DNA of 42,295 nt from Pseudomonas putida (lineage in GTDB: Bacteria; Pseudomonadota; Gammaproteobacteria; Pseudomonadales; Pseudomonadaceae). The position numbers and the translations under genes were made by a program. Position 1 is the first letter of the stretch. Every line of letters starts with the position of its first letter. The stretch lies in contig NZ_JANHLK010000039.1 in NCBI RefSeq assembly GCF_028682635.1, positions 1 to 42,295 of the forward strand. Reading direction: 5' to 3'. Under the pieces are notes generated by a model. The model was given only the letters and a program-made list of their open reading frames with translations, had not been told where the DNA came from and ran no database searches. This document shows, piece by piece, positions 7,740 through 16,157 of this stretch.

Positions 7740-7750
7740 CGGAGTCTCAC

Positions 7751-8857
7751 ATGCTGCTTTCTCTTGAACCCCGTGGCCAGCAATCGAGCCTGATGCTGTG
7801 GTGCTCGCCGTTGCTGGCGGCGGTCCTGACCCTGGGCTGTGGCTCGTTGCTGTTTATCGCTTTGGGCCACGATCCTTTGCTGACTTTGCATACGCTGTTG
7901 ATCGCGCCCATCAGCGACCTGTATGGCATCTCCGAATGGCTGGTCAAAGCGTTACCGATTCTGCTCTGCGCGTTGGGCCTGGCCGTTGCGTACCAGGCGC
8001 GAATCTGGAACATCGGCGCCGAAGGCCAACTGCTGCTCGGCGCCCTGGCCGGCAGTGCGTTGGCGGTGAATATCATCGAGCTGCAAAGTCGCTGGGCACT
8101 GGTCCTGATCCTGCTCACCGGGACCCTGGCCGGCGCCGCATGGGCTGGGCTGACGGCCTGGTTGCGCACGCACTTCAACGCCAATGAAATCCTCACCAGC
8201 ATCATGCTCAATTACATCGCCCTGAACCTGCTGCTGTTTTGCGTGCACGGCCCGCTGAAGGATCCGCAGGGGTTCAACTTTCCGCAGTCGGCGATGTTCG
8301 GTGACGCCAGCCGCTTGCCGCTGTTGATGGAGGACGGTCGGGTTCACGCCGGCGTGTATTTCGCCCTGCTCGCTTTGGTGGCGGTGTGGGTGCTGCTGCA
8401 GAAAAGTCTTGTCGGCTTCCAGATCAAGGTGCTTGGGCTGGACAAGCGCGCAGCCGGTTTTGTCGGCTTTCGCGAAAAACGCCTGGTCTGGCTGGCACTG
8501 TTGATCAGCGGCGGCCTCGCGGGCTTGGCCGGTGCCTGTGAAGTGAGCGGGCCGATCGGGCAATTGGTCCCGCAGGTTTCGCCCGGCTACGGCTATGCGG
8601 CGATCACCGTGGCGTTTCTCGGGCGCTTGAACCCCCTTGGCATTCTGTTTTCCAGCCTGTTGATGGCGCTGCTGTACATCGGTGGCGAGAACGCGCAAAT
8701 GAGCTTGAACCTGCCGCAGGCGATCACCCAATTGTTCCAGGGGATGATGCTGTTTTTCCTGCTCGCCTGCGATGTGCTGATTCTCTACCGACCCCGTTTG
8801 AACCTGCACTGGGCTCGCCGTGCACCCGCCACCGCCGTACCAGCAGGAGCGCTGTGA
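7751..8857 (+). CDS. Nucleoside-type ABC transporter permease 1
   Basis: A 368-residue integral membrane protein of the branched-chain/ribose-type (BPD_transp_2) permease family, with about ten hydrophobic segments. The conserved cytoplasmic loop is seen at VLGLDKRAAGFVGFREKRLV, and there is a family-typical IWNIGAEGQLLLGALAGS early on. The start MLLSLEPRGQ is 11 bp after the ATPase stop with GGAGT ahead of it. It would form the channel as a heterodimer with the next gene product. Confidence 0.92.
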   Translation: MLLSLEPRGQQSSLMLWCSPLLAAVLTLGCGSLLFIALGHDPLLTLHTLLIAPISDLYGISEWLVKALPILLCALGLAVAYQARIWNIGAEGQLLLGALAGSALAVNIIELQSRWALVLILLTGTLAGAAWAGLTAWLRTHFNANEILTSIMLNYIALNLLLFCVHGPLKDPQGFNFPQSAMFGDASRLPLLMEDGRVHAGVYFALLALVAVWVLLQKSLVGFQIKVLGLDKRAAGFVGFREKRLVWLALLISGGLAGLAGACEVSGPIGQLVPQVSPGYGYAAITVAFLGRLNPLGILFSSLLMALLYIGGENAQMSLNLPQAITQLFQGMMLFFLLACDVLILYRPRLNLHWARRAPATAVPAGAL

Positions 8858-9783
8858 TGGATATCGATCTGCTGAGCAACATTTTCTACGCCATGGTTCG
8901 TTGCGGTACGCCGTTGCTGCTGGTGGCGCTGGGCGAACTGGTGTGCGAGAAAAGCGGCGTACTCAACCTGGGCCAGGAAGGCATGATGCTGTTTGGCGCG
9001 GTGATCGGTTTCATCATCGCGTTCAGCACCGGCAACCTCTGGCTTGGCGTCTTGCTGGCGATGCTCGCCGGGATGCTGTTGTCCTCGTTGTTTGCCCTGG
9101 TGGCGCTGGTCTTCAATGCCAACCAGGTGGCCACCGGGCTGGCCCTGACGATTTTCGGCGTAGGGCTGTCGACCTTTGTCGGCGCGGCGTGGGTGGGTAA
9201 ACCGCTGGCGGGCTTCGAGCCGCTGGCGATCCCGTACTTGAGCGAGATCCCGTTGATCGGGCGGATGCTGTTCGCCCAGGACCTGCTGGTGTACCTGTCA
9301 TTCGCGCTGTTTGCGCTGGTGGCCTGGGTGACGCTGAAAAGCCGCGTCGGGCTGATCATCCAGGCGGTCGGCGAAAACCCGGATGCCGCCAGTGCCATGG
9401 GCTTGCCGGTGTTGGCCGTGCGGACACTGGCAGTGTTATTCGGCGGCGCGATGGCCGGGTTGGCCGGCGCGTACCTGTCGCTGGCCTACACACCGATGTG
9501 GGCGGAAAACATGAGCGCCGGCCGCGGCTGGATTGCCCTGGCCCTGGTGGTGTTCGCCAGTTGGCGGGTATGGCGTTTGCTGCTCGGTGCGTACCTGTTC
9601 GGGCTCGCCAGCATCCTGCACCTGGTGGCGCAGGGGCTGGGGCTGGCGATTCCGTCGAGTTTGCTGGCGATGCTGCCGTATGTGGCGACCATCGTGGTGC
9701 TGGTGCTGCTGTCCCGGGACCGGATGCGCACCCGTTTGTATGCGCCGGTTTCGTTGGGGCAGCCGTGGCGGGCCGGGCATTAA
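8857..9783 (+). CDS. Nucleoside-type ABC transporter permease 2
   Basis: A 308-residue membrane protein of the same permease family as its upstream neighbour, with the family motif KSGVLNLGQEGMMLFGAVIGF near the N-terminus and the coupling loop VGENPDAASAMGLPVLAVR. Its ATG overlaps the stop of permease 1 by one base (TGATG), with CAGGAG upstream, so the pair is translationally coupled. The stop overlaps the end of the small minus-strand gene by 3 bp. Confidence 0.92.
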   Translation: MDIDLLSNIFYAMVRCGTPLLLVALGELVCEKSGVLNLGQEGMMLFGAVIGFIIAFSTGNLWLGVLLAMLAGMLLSSLFALVALVFNANQVATGLALTIFGVGLSTFVGAAWVGKPLAGFEPLAIPYLSEIPLIGRMLFAQDLLVYLSFALFALVAWVTLKSRVGLIIQAVGENPDAASAMGLPVLAVRTLAVLFGGAMAGLAGAYLSLAYTPMWAENMSAGRGWIALALVVFASWRVWRLLLGAYLFGLASILHLVAQGLGLAIPSSLLAMLPYVATIVVLVLLSRDRMRTRLYAPVSLGQPWRAGH

Positions 9784-10073
9784 GCGCTGACTGTTACGGC
9801 CTCTTCGCGAGCAAGCCCGCTCCCACAATTGACCGAGTGCACACCAATCCAATGTGGGAGCGGGCTTGCTCGCGAAGGGTCCCGCACAGGCAACACCTGA
9901 GCCACGCCCCACGCCAACTCAAAGATCAGGAAAACCACCAGCATCAGGCTCGACAACAGTCCATGCACCACGGCAAAACTCCAGGGTGTGGCGAACGCTG
10001 CCTTGACGACCAGGTCGTACCACGCGCTGCCGCGTACCAGCTGACGATACTGCGTTGAAGTCCACATCGACAT
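9780..10073 (-). CDS. Small membrane protein, probably truncated, with REP-encoded tail
   Basis: A 98-residue frame starting MSMWTSTQYRQLVRGSAWYD, with GGAG 8 nt before the second methionine (start at 10073 or 10067). Residues about 28-57 are hydrophobic (WSFAVVHGLLSSLMLVVFLIFELAWG), one or two membrane segments. From about residue 66 onward the protein is encoded by the REP palindrome and stops 4 bp inside the convergent permease gene. That suggests the original 3' half was lost and replaced by REP sequence. A MerR-type promoter precedes it. No family is firmly recognised. It could be a functional short protein or a decaying gene. Confidence 0.45.
   Translation of the reverse strand: MSMWTSTQYRQLVRGSAWYDLVVKAAFATPWSFAVVHGLLSSLMLVVFLIFELAWGVAQVLPVRDPSRASPLPHWIGVHSVNCGSGLAREEAVTVSA
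9803..9877. repeat. REP palindrome (GGGAGCGGGCTTGCTCGCGAAG family)
   Basis: Perfect 25-bp inverted arms at 9803-9827 and 9853-9877, between the permease and the small minus-strand gene. It lies inside the 3' end of that frame. Confidence 0.93.
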
Positions 10074-10101
10074 TGCTCCATCAATTTCAGGGAGCAACAA
10101 G

Positions 10102-10131
10102 GCTAAAGCCTGGAGTATGCTCCAGGGTCAA
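10102..10131 (-). promoter_or_regulatory. MerR-family-type promoter/operator
   Basis: On the minus strand, TTGACC (10131-10126) and TTTAGC (10107-10102) are 18 bp apart. The long spacer is filled by the dyad CCTGGAG-CATA-CTCCAGG (10126-10109). A palindrome inside an overlong -35/-10 spacer is the hallmark of MerR-family activated promoters, and this one resembles ZntR/CadR-type metal sites more than CueR sites. Orientation points to the small minus-strand gene, not to the SDR. No merR-type gene is adjacent. Confidence 0.65.
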
Positions 10132-10176
10132 GCCGGATCCGGAACCCACGTCCCTGAACTTTCAAGGAAGCCACAC

Positions 10177-10860
10177 ATGTCCAGAACTGCACTGATCATC
10201 GGCGCCTCCCGGGGCCTTGGCCTCGGCCTGGTGAAAACCCTGCTGGCCGACGGTTGGCAAGTCACCGCCACTGTGCGCAATCCGCAAAACGCCGAAGCCC
10301 TCAAGGCAGTGGGCAATGTGCGGATCGAAAAGCTCGACATGGACGATCAGCAAGCGGTGATCACGCTGAGTCAGCAACTGAAGGACGAAGTGTTCGACCT
10401 GCTGTTCGTCAACGCCGGCGTCAAAGGCCCTGAGGTGCAGACGCCCAACGGTGGCGCGACACTGGCCGAAGTCGGCCAACTGTTCTTCACCAACGCCGTG
10501 GCGCCGATCAACCTGGCCCAGCGTTTTACCGGGCAAATCCGTCCGGACAGCGGCGTGCTGGCCTTCATGAGCTCGGTACTGGGCAGCGTGACCATGCCCG
10601 ACGCGCCGGAACTGGCACTGTACAAGGCCAGCAAGGCGGCACTCAATTCCATGACCAACAGCTTCGTCACTCAACTGGGCGAACAGAAACTCACCGTGCT
10701 GTCGCTGCATCCGGGCTGGGTGAAAACCGACATGGGCGGTGAAGGCGCTGACATCGATGTAGAGACCAGCACGCGGGGGCTAGTGGATCAGGTGAATGCG
10801 TATGTGGGCAAGGGCGGGCATCACTTCATCAATTACCGGGGTGAAACCATTCCCTGGTAA
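10177..10860 (+). CDS. SDR-family oxidoreductase
   Basis: A 227-residue classical short-chain dehydrogenase. Cofactor motif GASRGLGLG is at residues 8-16, NAG at the end of beta-4 (FVNAGVKGPE), the catalytic serine in FMSSVLGS and the active-site pair in YKASKAAL. An arginine after beta-2 (TVRNPQ) suggests NADPH. Strong Shine-Dalgarno AAGGAAG (10164-10170) fixes the start at MSRTALIIGA. The substrate is unknown; relatives reduce small carbonyl compounds or act like CsgA. It interrupts the purine cluster and shares no obvious promoter with its neighbours. Confidence 0.88.
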   Translation: MSRTALIIGASRGLGLGLVKTLLADGWQVTATVRNPQNAEALKAVGNVRIEKLDMDDQQAVITLSQQLKDEVFDLLFVNAGVKGPEVQTPNGGATLAEVGQLFFTNAVAPINLAQRFTGQIRPDSGVLAFMSSVLGSVTMPDAPELALYKASKAALNSMTNSFVTQLGEQKLTVLSLHPGWVKTDMGGEGADIDVETSTRGLVDQVNAYVGKGGHHFINYRGETIPW

Positions 10861-11026
10861 TTACACCGCCCCAATGGGGTTTTGCGTTGTCTGGTCGGAC
10901 CGGACTTGCCCGCGAAGCCCTTTTGATCGACACTTCGCACCTCGCCTCCCCGGCGACCCTGGATCAGCAGACAGGGCAACACTGAGCTGGCAACCCTGAA
11001 CCCAACTTTCAGAGGAGCCGGCCAAC

Positions 11027-12385
11027 ATGCCTGCGACCCGTACCTGGTTAAAAAATCCCCTCGCCATTTTCACAGCCAACGGTCTCGATGCCCGTGGCGG
11101 CCTGGTGCTGCAAGACGGTTTGATCGTCGAAGTGCTTGGCCTCGGCCAGCAGCCTGCCACGCCTTGCAACGAAGTGTTCGACGCCCGCGAGCATGTGATT
11201 CTGCCGGGGCTGATCAACACCCATCACCACTTCTATCAAACCCTGACCCGCGCCTGGGCGCCAGTGGTCAACCAGCCGTTGTTTCCCTGGCTGAAAACCC
11301 TGTATCCGGTCTGGGCACGGCTGACGCCGGAAAAACTCGCCCTGGCCACCAAAGTCGCACTGGCCGAATTGCTGCTCTCCGGTTGCACCACGGCTGCCGA
11401 TCACCATTACCTGTTCCCGCAAGGCCTGGAAAATGCGATCGACGTGCAAGTCGAAAGCGTGCGCGAACTGGGCATGCGCGCCATGCTGACGCGCGGCTCC
11501 ATGAGCCTGGGTGAAAAGGACGGCGGCCTGCCGCCGCAGCAAACCGTACAGGAAGGCGAAGTCATCCTGGCCGACAGCCAGCGCCTGATCGCCGAGTACC
11601 ACGAACGTGGTGACGGCGCGCAAATCCAGATCGCCCTGGCGCCCTGCTCACCCTTCTCCGTCACCCCGGAGATCATGTCCGCCAGCGCCGAACTGGCGAA
11701 CAAACTCGACGTGCGCCTGCACACGCACCTGGCCGAAACCCTCGACGAAGAAGATTTCTGCCTGCAGCGTTTCGGCCTGCGCACCGTGGATTACCTGGAC
11801 AGTGTCGGCTGGCTCGGCCCGCGTACCTGGCTGGCCCATGGCATCCACTTCAACCCGGACGAGATCGCTCGCCTCGGTGCGGCCGGCACCGGCATCTGCC
11901 ATTGCCCGAGCTCTAACATGCGCCTGGCCTCCGGCATTTGCCCGACCATCGAGCTGACCGATGCCGGCGCATTGCTCGGTCTTGGCGTGGACGGTTCAGC
12001 GTCCAACGATGCGTCGAACATGATGCTCGAAACCCGTCAGGCGCTGTACATCCAGCGCCTGCGCTACGGTGCCGAGAAGATCACTCCAGAGCGCGTGCTG
12101 GGCTGGGCGACCAAGGGCTCGGCCAGTTTGCTCGGGCGGACCGATATCGGCGAGATCGCGGTGGGCAAGCAGGCGGACCTGGCGTTGTTCAAGCTTGATG
12201 AACTGCGTTTCTCCGGCAGTCACGATCCGGTGTCGGCGCTGTTGTTGTGCGGTGCCGATCGCGCGGATCGGGTGATGGTCGGCGGCAAATGGCGAGTGAT
12301 CGACGGGCAGGTCGAAGGGCTGGATCTGAAAGGGTTGATCGCTGATCACACTCAAGCAGCTCGGCAGTTGATCGCAGGCGTCTAA
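11027..12385 (+). CDS. 8-oxoguanine deaminase (amidohydrolase superfamily)
   Basis: A 452-residue amidohydrolase of the TrzN/guanine-deaminase-like group, matching the P. aeruginosa PA0142 type known to deaminate 8-oxoguanine (to urate) and isocytosine. Metal ligands are visible: the HxH pair in NTHHHF (residues 65-69), His in LHTHLAET, His in LAHGIHF and Asp in LGVDGSASND. CHCPSSNMRLASG is a signature of the subgroup. Start follows GAGGAG. It probably removes oxidised guanine base after import or nucleoside cleavage. It lies in the same direction as the transporter, but an SDR separates them. Confidence 0.9.
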   Translation: MPATRTWLKNPLAIFTANGLDARGGLVLQDGLIVEVLGLGQQPATPCNEVFDAREHVILPGLINTHHHFYQTLTRAWAPVVNQPLFPWLKTLYPVWARLTPEKLALATKVALAELLLSGCTTAADHHYLFPQGLENAIDVQVESVRELGMRAMLTRGSMSLGEKDGGLPPQQTVQEGEVILADSQRLIAEYHERGDGAQIQIALAPCSPFSVTPEIMSASAELANKLDVRLHTHLAETLDEEDFCLQRFGLRTVDYLDSVGWLGPRTWLAHGIHFNPDEIARLGAAGTGICHCPSSNMRLASGICPTIELTDAGALLGLGVDGSASNDASNMMLETRQALYIQRLRYGAEKITPERVLGWATKGSASLLGRTDIGEIAVGKQADLALFKLDELRFSGSHDPVSALLLCGADRADRVMVGGKWRVIDGQVEGLDLKGLIADHTQAARQLIAGV

Positions 12386-12399
12386 GCCTATGGAGATCT

Positions 12400-12492
12400 A
12401 ATGTGGGAGCGGGCTTGCTCGCGAAGACGATGTGTCAGTCGATATTTCATTGCCTGACACACCGCCTTCGCGAGCAGGCCCGCTCCCACATT
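12400..12492. repeat. REP palindrome (GGGAGCGGGC family) with nested inverted repeat
   Basis: Inverted 27-bp arms (12400-12426 and 12466-12492) with one mismatch. A second inverted pair TGTGTCAG / CTGACACA lies in the loop, so the whole element could fold into a two-level cruciform. It separates two convergent genes. Confidence 0.92.
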
Positions 12493-12523
12493 GATCCAGT
12501 TTCCACAATGATTTTCGGTTGGA

Positions 12524-13615
12524 TCACAAGCCCAGCAACGACAACATGATAAACGTCGCAAACAGCACAAAATGAGTCATCCCTTCGATGGCGTTGGTTT
12601 CGCCATCGTTGAGGTTGATCGCGCTGACGATCAGGGTGATGAAGATCATCACGGTCTGCACCGGGGTCATGGCCATCTGGAACGGCTGGCCGGTGTAGAG
12701 CGCCATCGCCTCCATCACCGGCACCGTCAGGATCACCGTCGACAGTGAGGCACCCAGGGCGATGTTAACCACCGACTGCATGCGGTTGGCCAGCGCCGCG
12801 CGCAATGCCGTCAGAATCTCTGGCGCGGCCGAAATGGCCGCCACCAGGATCGCCGTGATCACCGGTGGTGCGCCCGTTCCTTCCAGCCCCAGGTCGAGGG
12901 TCTTGGACATCACTTCGGCCAAGGCGCCGATCACCACCACACCGAATACCAGGATGCCGATGGACAACGTCAGGTTGATCGGTGCCGGCTCCTGCTCCAG
13001 GGGTTCTTTTTTGCGGCGTTTGTCCGGGTAGCTGTAGCTGAAAAAGTAACTGTGCGGCCCGACCTGCATGCGCAGGAACAAGGTATAGAGCACCACCATC
13101 GCGCCAATGGTGAACGCCGAATAGAGCTTCCAGTCGGCTTCGGGAATGAACTCCGGGACCACCATCGACACGCCCATGGCGGTCAGGATCATCACGCTGT
13201 AGCTGCGCGCCGAATCATCGTTGTAGGACTGTTCGCCGTGCTTGAGCCCGCCCATCAACGCCGCCAGGCCGAGGATACCGTTGATGTCGAGCATCACGGC
13301 TGAGTAGATGGTGTCGCGCACCAGGGTGGCCGAGGCTTCGTTGCTCATCATGATCGCCAGGATCACTACTTCCACCAGCACGGCGGCCAGGGTCAGGATC
13401 ATCGTGCCGTAGGGGTCGCCGACCTTTTCCGCAAGCAGTTCGGCCTGATGGGCGACGCGCATGGAGGCGGCGACGATGAAGCCGATCAATACCAGACCGG
13501 CAACCAGTGCGACGGCCTGGCCGCTGTGCAGCAACCAATGTTCCAGCGGGAAAGCGACGACGGCGGCGATCAGGGCCAGCAGCAGAAAGGTTTCTTGCTT
13601 GAGAATCGTGAGCAT
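12524..13615 (-). CDS. Ca2+/H+ antiporter, ChaA/CaxA type
   Basis: A 363-residue polytopic membrane protein of the CaCA exchanger superfamily with about eleven hydrophobic segments. The paired alpha repeats are visible: GDPYGTMILTLAAVLVEVVIL in the first half and AAISAAPEILTALRAALANR in the second, each carrying the acidic residue needed for cation exchange. A charged loop KRRKKEPLEQEPAP separates the halves, as in E. coli ChaA. It exports Ca2+ (perhaps also Na+ or K+) in exchange for protons. It has no obvious link to purine metabolism and is flanked on both sides by REP elements. Confidence 0.9.
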   Translation of the reverse strand: MLTILKQETFLLLALIAAVVAFPLEHWLLHSGQAVALVAGLVLIGFIVAASMRVAHQAELLAEKVGDPYGTMILTLAAVLVEVVILAIMMSNEASATLVRDTIYSAVMLDINGILGLAALMGGLKHGEQSYNDDSARSYSVMILTAMGVSMVVPEFIPEADWKLYSAFTIGAMVVLYTLFLRMQVGPHSYFFSYSYPDKRRKKEPLEQEPAPINLTLSIGILVFGVVVIGALAEVMSKTLDLGLEGTGAPPVITAILVAAISAAPEILTALRAALANRMQSVVNIALGASLSTVILTVPVMEAMALYTGQPFQMAMTPVQTVMIFITLIVSAINLNDGETNAIEGMTHFVLFATFIMLSLLGL

Positions 13616-13745
13616 GGCGGGCCTTTTGCCGTTGAGGTGCGATAGGTGACTGACTGCGGCGCGGCGCTAACGTTTCGTTTCACCTTAGCGCACCAGTGGA
13701 TGGCAGCTGTGCCAGGCACTGCACTTTTATCGGTCTTCCCGACCT

Positions 13746-13811
13746 CTTCGCGGGCAAGCCCGCTCCCACAGGATTTACGCAACCCTTGTAGGAGCGGGCT
13801 TGCCCGCGAAG
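13746..13811. repeat. REP palindrome (GGGAGCGGGCTTGCCCGCGAAG family)
   Basis: Inverted arms at 13746-13770 and 13787-13811 with near-perfect pairing and a 16-bp spacer. It lies between the divergent antiporter and BMP-protein genes, about 130 bp from the former. Confidence 0.9.
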
Positions 13812-13900
13812 GCCTCCCCTCGGTCTAACGCCGATGTTGTCCTGTTGGTCAGCAATTTGCATTGGCCCTGACCACACACAACAAAATGGGGTTCGAATTC

Positions 13901-14974
13901 ATGCAAATACGTCCGCTGCATAAACTGCTGTGCGCCGCCATCGGTCTGGGGATCAGCCTTACCGCCAGTGCCAGCGAGCCGCTGAAAGTCGGCTTCGTCT
14001 ATATCGGCCCGATCGGCGACCACGGCTGGACGTATCAGCATGAACAGGGGCGCAAGGCGCTGGCGGAAAAACTCGGCGACCGGATCACCACCAACTATGT
14101 GGAAAACGTTGCCGAAGGCGCCGACGCCGAGCGAGTGATCCGCAACATGGCCAAGGACAAGTACGACCTGATCTTCACCACCTCGTTCGGCTACATGAAC
14201 CCGACACTCAAGGTCGCCAAGCAGTTTCCCCAGGTGACCTTCGAACACGCCACCGGCTACAAGCAGGACAAGAACCTGGGCACCTACCTGGCGCGCACCT
14301 ATGAAGGTCGCTACGTCGGCGGTTTCCTCGCGGCCAAGATGACCAAGAGCAAAAAGATCGGCTACGTCGCCTCGTTTCCGATCCCGGAAGTGATCCGCGA
14401 CATCAACGCCATTCAACTGGCCCTGAACAAGTACAACCCCGGCACCGAGATCAAGGTGGTGTGGGTCAACTCCTGGTTCGATCCGGGCAAGGAAGCCGAC
14501 GCCGCCAACGCGCTGATCGACCAGGGCGTCGACGTGGTGTTCCAGCACACCGACAGCCCGGCGCCGATCCAGGCCGCTGAACGTCGCGGCGTGTATGCCG
14601 TGGGCTACGCTTCGGACATGGCGCACTTCGGCCCCAAGGCGGTGCTGACCTCCATCGTCAATGACTGGGCGCCGCATTATCTGCAAGCGACCCAAAGCGT
14701 GATCGACCACAGCTGGAAAACCCAGGATTACTGGGGTGGCCTGAAGGAAGGCACCGTTGAACTGCCGATCAGCGACCTGGTGCCGGCGGCGGTGAAAACC
14801 GAAGCCGAACAGATCATCGCCGATATCAAGAGCGGCGCGCTGCAGCCGTTTACCGGGCCGATCAAGGACCAGGCCGGGGTCGAGAAAATACCCGCAGGGG
14901 TTAGCGCGACGAATACGGAGCTGGCGTCGATGAATTATTACGTGGAAGGCATGAAGGCCGAGATGCCGAAATAA
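13901..14974 (+). CDS. BMP/PnrA-family nucleoside-binding lipoprotein-like ABC substrate-binding protein
   Basis: A 357-residue periplasmic binding protein of the BMP (PnrA/Med) family. Residues 1-26 form a signal peptide (MQIRPLHKLLCAAIGLGISLTASAS) without a lipobox. The mature part begins EPLKVGFVYIGPIGDHGWTYQHEQGR and has the family features YDLIFTTSFGY and VFQHTDSPAP. BMP proteins bind purine nucleosides. It almost certainly feeds the ABC ATPase and permeases at 6186-9783, which lack their own binding protein. An in-frame ATG at 13886 is an alternative start; neither has a strong Shine-Dalgarno sequence. Confidence 0.9.
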   Translation: MQIRPLHKLLCAAIGLGISLTASASEPLKVGFVYIGPIGDHGWTYQHEQGRKALAEKLGDRITTNYVENVAEGADAERVIRNMAKDKYDLIFTTSFGYMNPTLKVAKQFPQVTFEHATGYKQDKNLGTYLARTYEGRYVGGFLAAKMTKSKKIGYVASFPIPEVIRDINAIQLALNKYNPGTEIKVVWVNSWFDPGKEADAANALIDQGVDVVFQHTDSPAPIQAAERRGVYAVGYASDMAHFGPKAVLTSIVNDWAPHYLQATQSVIDHSWKTQDYWGGLKEGTVELPISDLVPAAVKTEAEQIIADIKSGALQPFTGPIKDQAGVEKIPAGVSATNTELASMNYYVEGMKAEMPK

Positions 14975-15003
14975 ATCCAGCGACCAACACAAAACCCCTG
15001 TAG

Positions 15004-15075
15004 GAGCGAGCTTGCTCGCGATGGTGTGTCAGTCGACTCGATGCAGCTGATACACCATCGCGAGCAGGCTCGCTC
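15004..15075. repeat. REP palindrome (TAGGAGCGAGCTTGCTCGCGAT family)
   Basis: Inverted arms at 15004-15027 and 15052-15075 with one mismatch. It lies between the BMP gene and the oxygenase gene and ends about 35 bp before the latter's start. Confidence 0.92.
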
Positions 15076-15110
15076 CCACAATGGATTTTCAGCGTATTCC
15101 AGGATTGTGT

Positions 15111-16079
15111 ATGAACAGCCTTCCCATCATCGACATCAGCCCGCTCTACAGCGACGATCACAGCGCCTGGCCAGCCGTGGCACAACAAATCGACCTCGCC
15201 TGCCGCGAATGGGGATTCTTCTACATCAAGGGTCATCCAATCAGCGCGGCGCGCATCGATGCCGTGTTCGACAACGCCAAGCAATTTTTCGCCCTGCCCA
15301 CCGCCGAAAAACTCAAGATCGACATCACCCAGTCCCGCCACCATCGCGGTTACGGCGCCATCGCCACCGAACAACTGGACCCGAGCAAACCCAGCGACCT
15401 GAAAGAAACCTTCGACATGGGCCTGCACCTGCCCCTCGACCATCCCGAAGTACTGGCGGAAAAACCGTTGCGCGGCCCCAACCGCCATCCATCGGTGCCG
15501 GGCTGGGAGGCGCTGATGGAGCAGCACTACGTCGACATGCAGGCGCTCGCGCAAACCCTGTTGCGGGCAATGACCATGGCGCTCGGCATCGAGCGCGACT
15601 TTTTCGACACACGCTTTGTCGAGCCGGTCAGCGTATTGCGGATGATTCACTACCCGCCGCGTCACACCGCCAGCTCCATCGATCAGCAAGGCGCCGGTGC
15701 CCACACCGATTACGGCTGCATCACCCTGCTCTACCAGGATTCTGCCGGTGGCTTGCAAGTCAGGAACGTAAAGGGCGAATGGATCGACGCCCCGCCGATC
15801 GAAGGGACGTTCGTGGTCAACCTCGGTGACATGATGGCGCGCTGGAGCAACGACCGTTACCTTTCGACGCCACACAGGGTGATCAGCCCGTTGGGCGTAG
15901 ATCGGTATTCGATGCCATTCTTTGCCGAGCCGCACCCCGACACCCGCATCGAATGCCTGCCGGGGTGCCAGGATGAGCAGCAGGCAGCGAAATACCCGGC
16001 CACCACGTGCGCCCAATTCCTGCTCTCACGCTTCGCCGATACCTACGCTTATCGACGGGATCAGGAGGCGGTGGAATGA
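15111..16079 (+). CDS. Fe(II)/2-oxoglutarate oxygenase, isopenicillin N synthase-like
   Basis: A 322-residue member of the isopenicillin N synthase-like Fe(II)/2OG oxygenase family. The N-terminal DIOX_N part begins LPIIDISPLY, then CREWGFFYIKGH. The catalytic double-stranded beta helix has Fe ligands His198 and Asp200 in GAHTDYG and His255 in STPHRV, and the 2-oxoglutarate pair Arg265/Ser267 in DRYSMPFF, so it is a true 2OG enzyme. AGGA precedes the start. Its substrate is unknown. Position between the BMP nucleoside-binding protein and adenine deaminase suggests a nucleobase or modified nucleoside; thymine 7-hydroxylase belongs to the same broad family. A homologue sits beside adenine deaminase in P. 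aeruginosa (PA0147). Confidence 0.9.
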   Translation: MNSLPIIDISPLYSDDHSAWPAVAQQIDLACREWGFFYIKGHPISAARIDAVFDNAKQFFALPTAEKLKIDITQSRHHRGYGAIATEQLDPSKPSDLKETFDMGLHLPLDHPEVLAEKPLRGPNRHPSVPGWEALMEQHYVDMQALAQTLLRAMTMALGIERDFFDTRFVEPVSVLRMIHYPPRHTASSIDQQGAGAHTDYGCITLLYQDSAGGLQVRNVKGEWIDAPPIEGTFVVNLGDMMARWSNDRYLSTPHRVISPLGVDRYSMPFFAEPHPDTRIECLPGCQDEQQAAKYPATTCAQFLLSRFADTYAYRRDQEAVE

Positions 16080-16157
16080 ACCGCCTGGTCAGGTTTTACC
16101 AATTTTTGCAGCGAGCCTCTGTAGAATGGCGCCATTGCACCTGATGAGAAAAGAATT

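Noticed and set aside
10869..10883. Terminator CCCC-AAT-GGGG-TTTT after the SDR gene
   Set aside because: A 4-bp stem is too short to support a terminator call.
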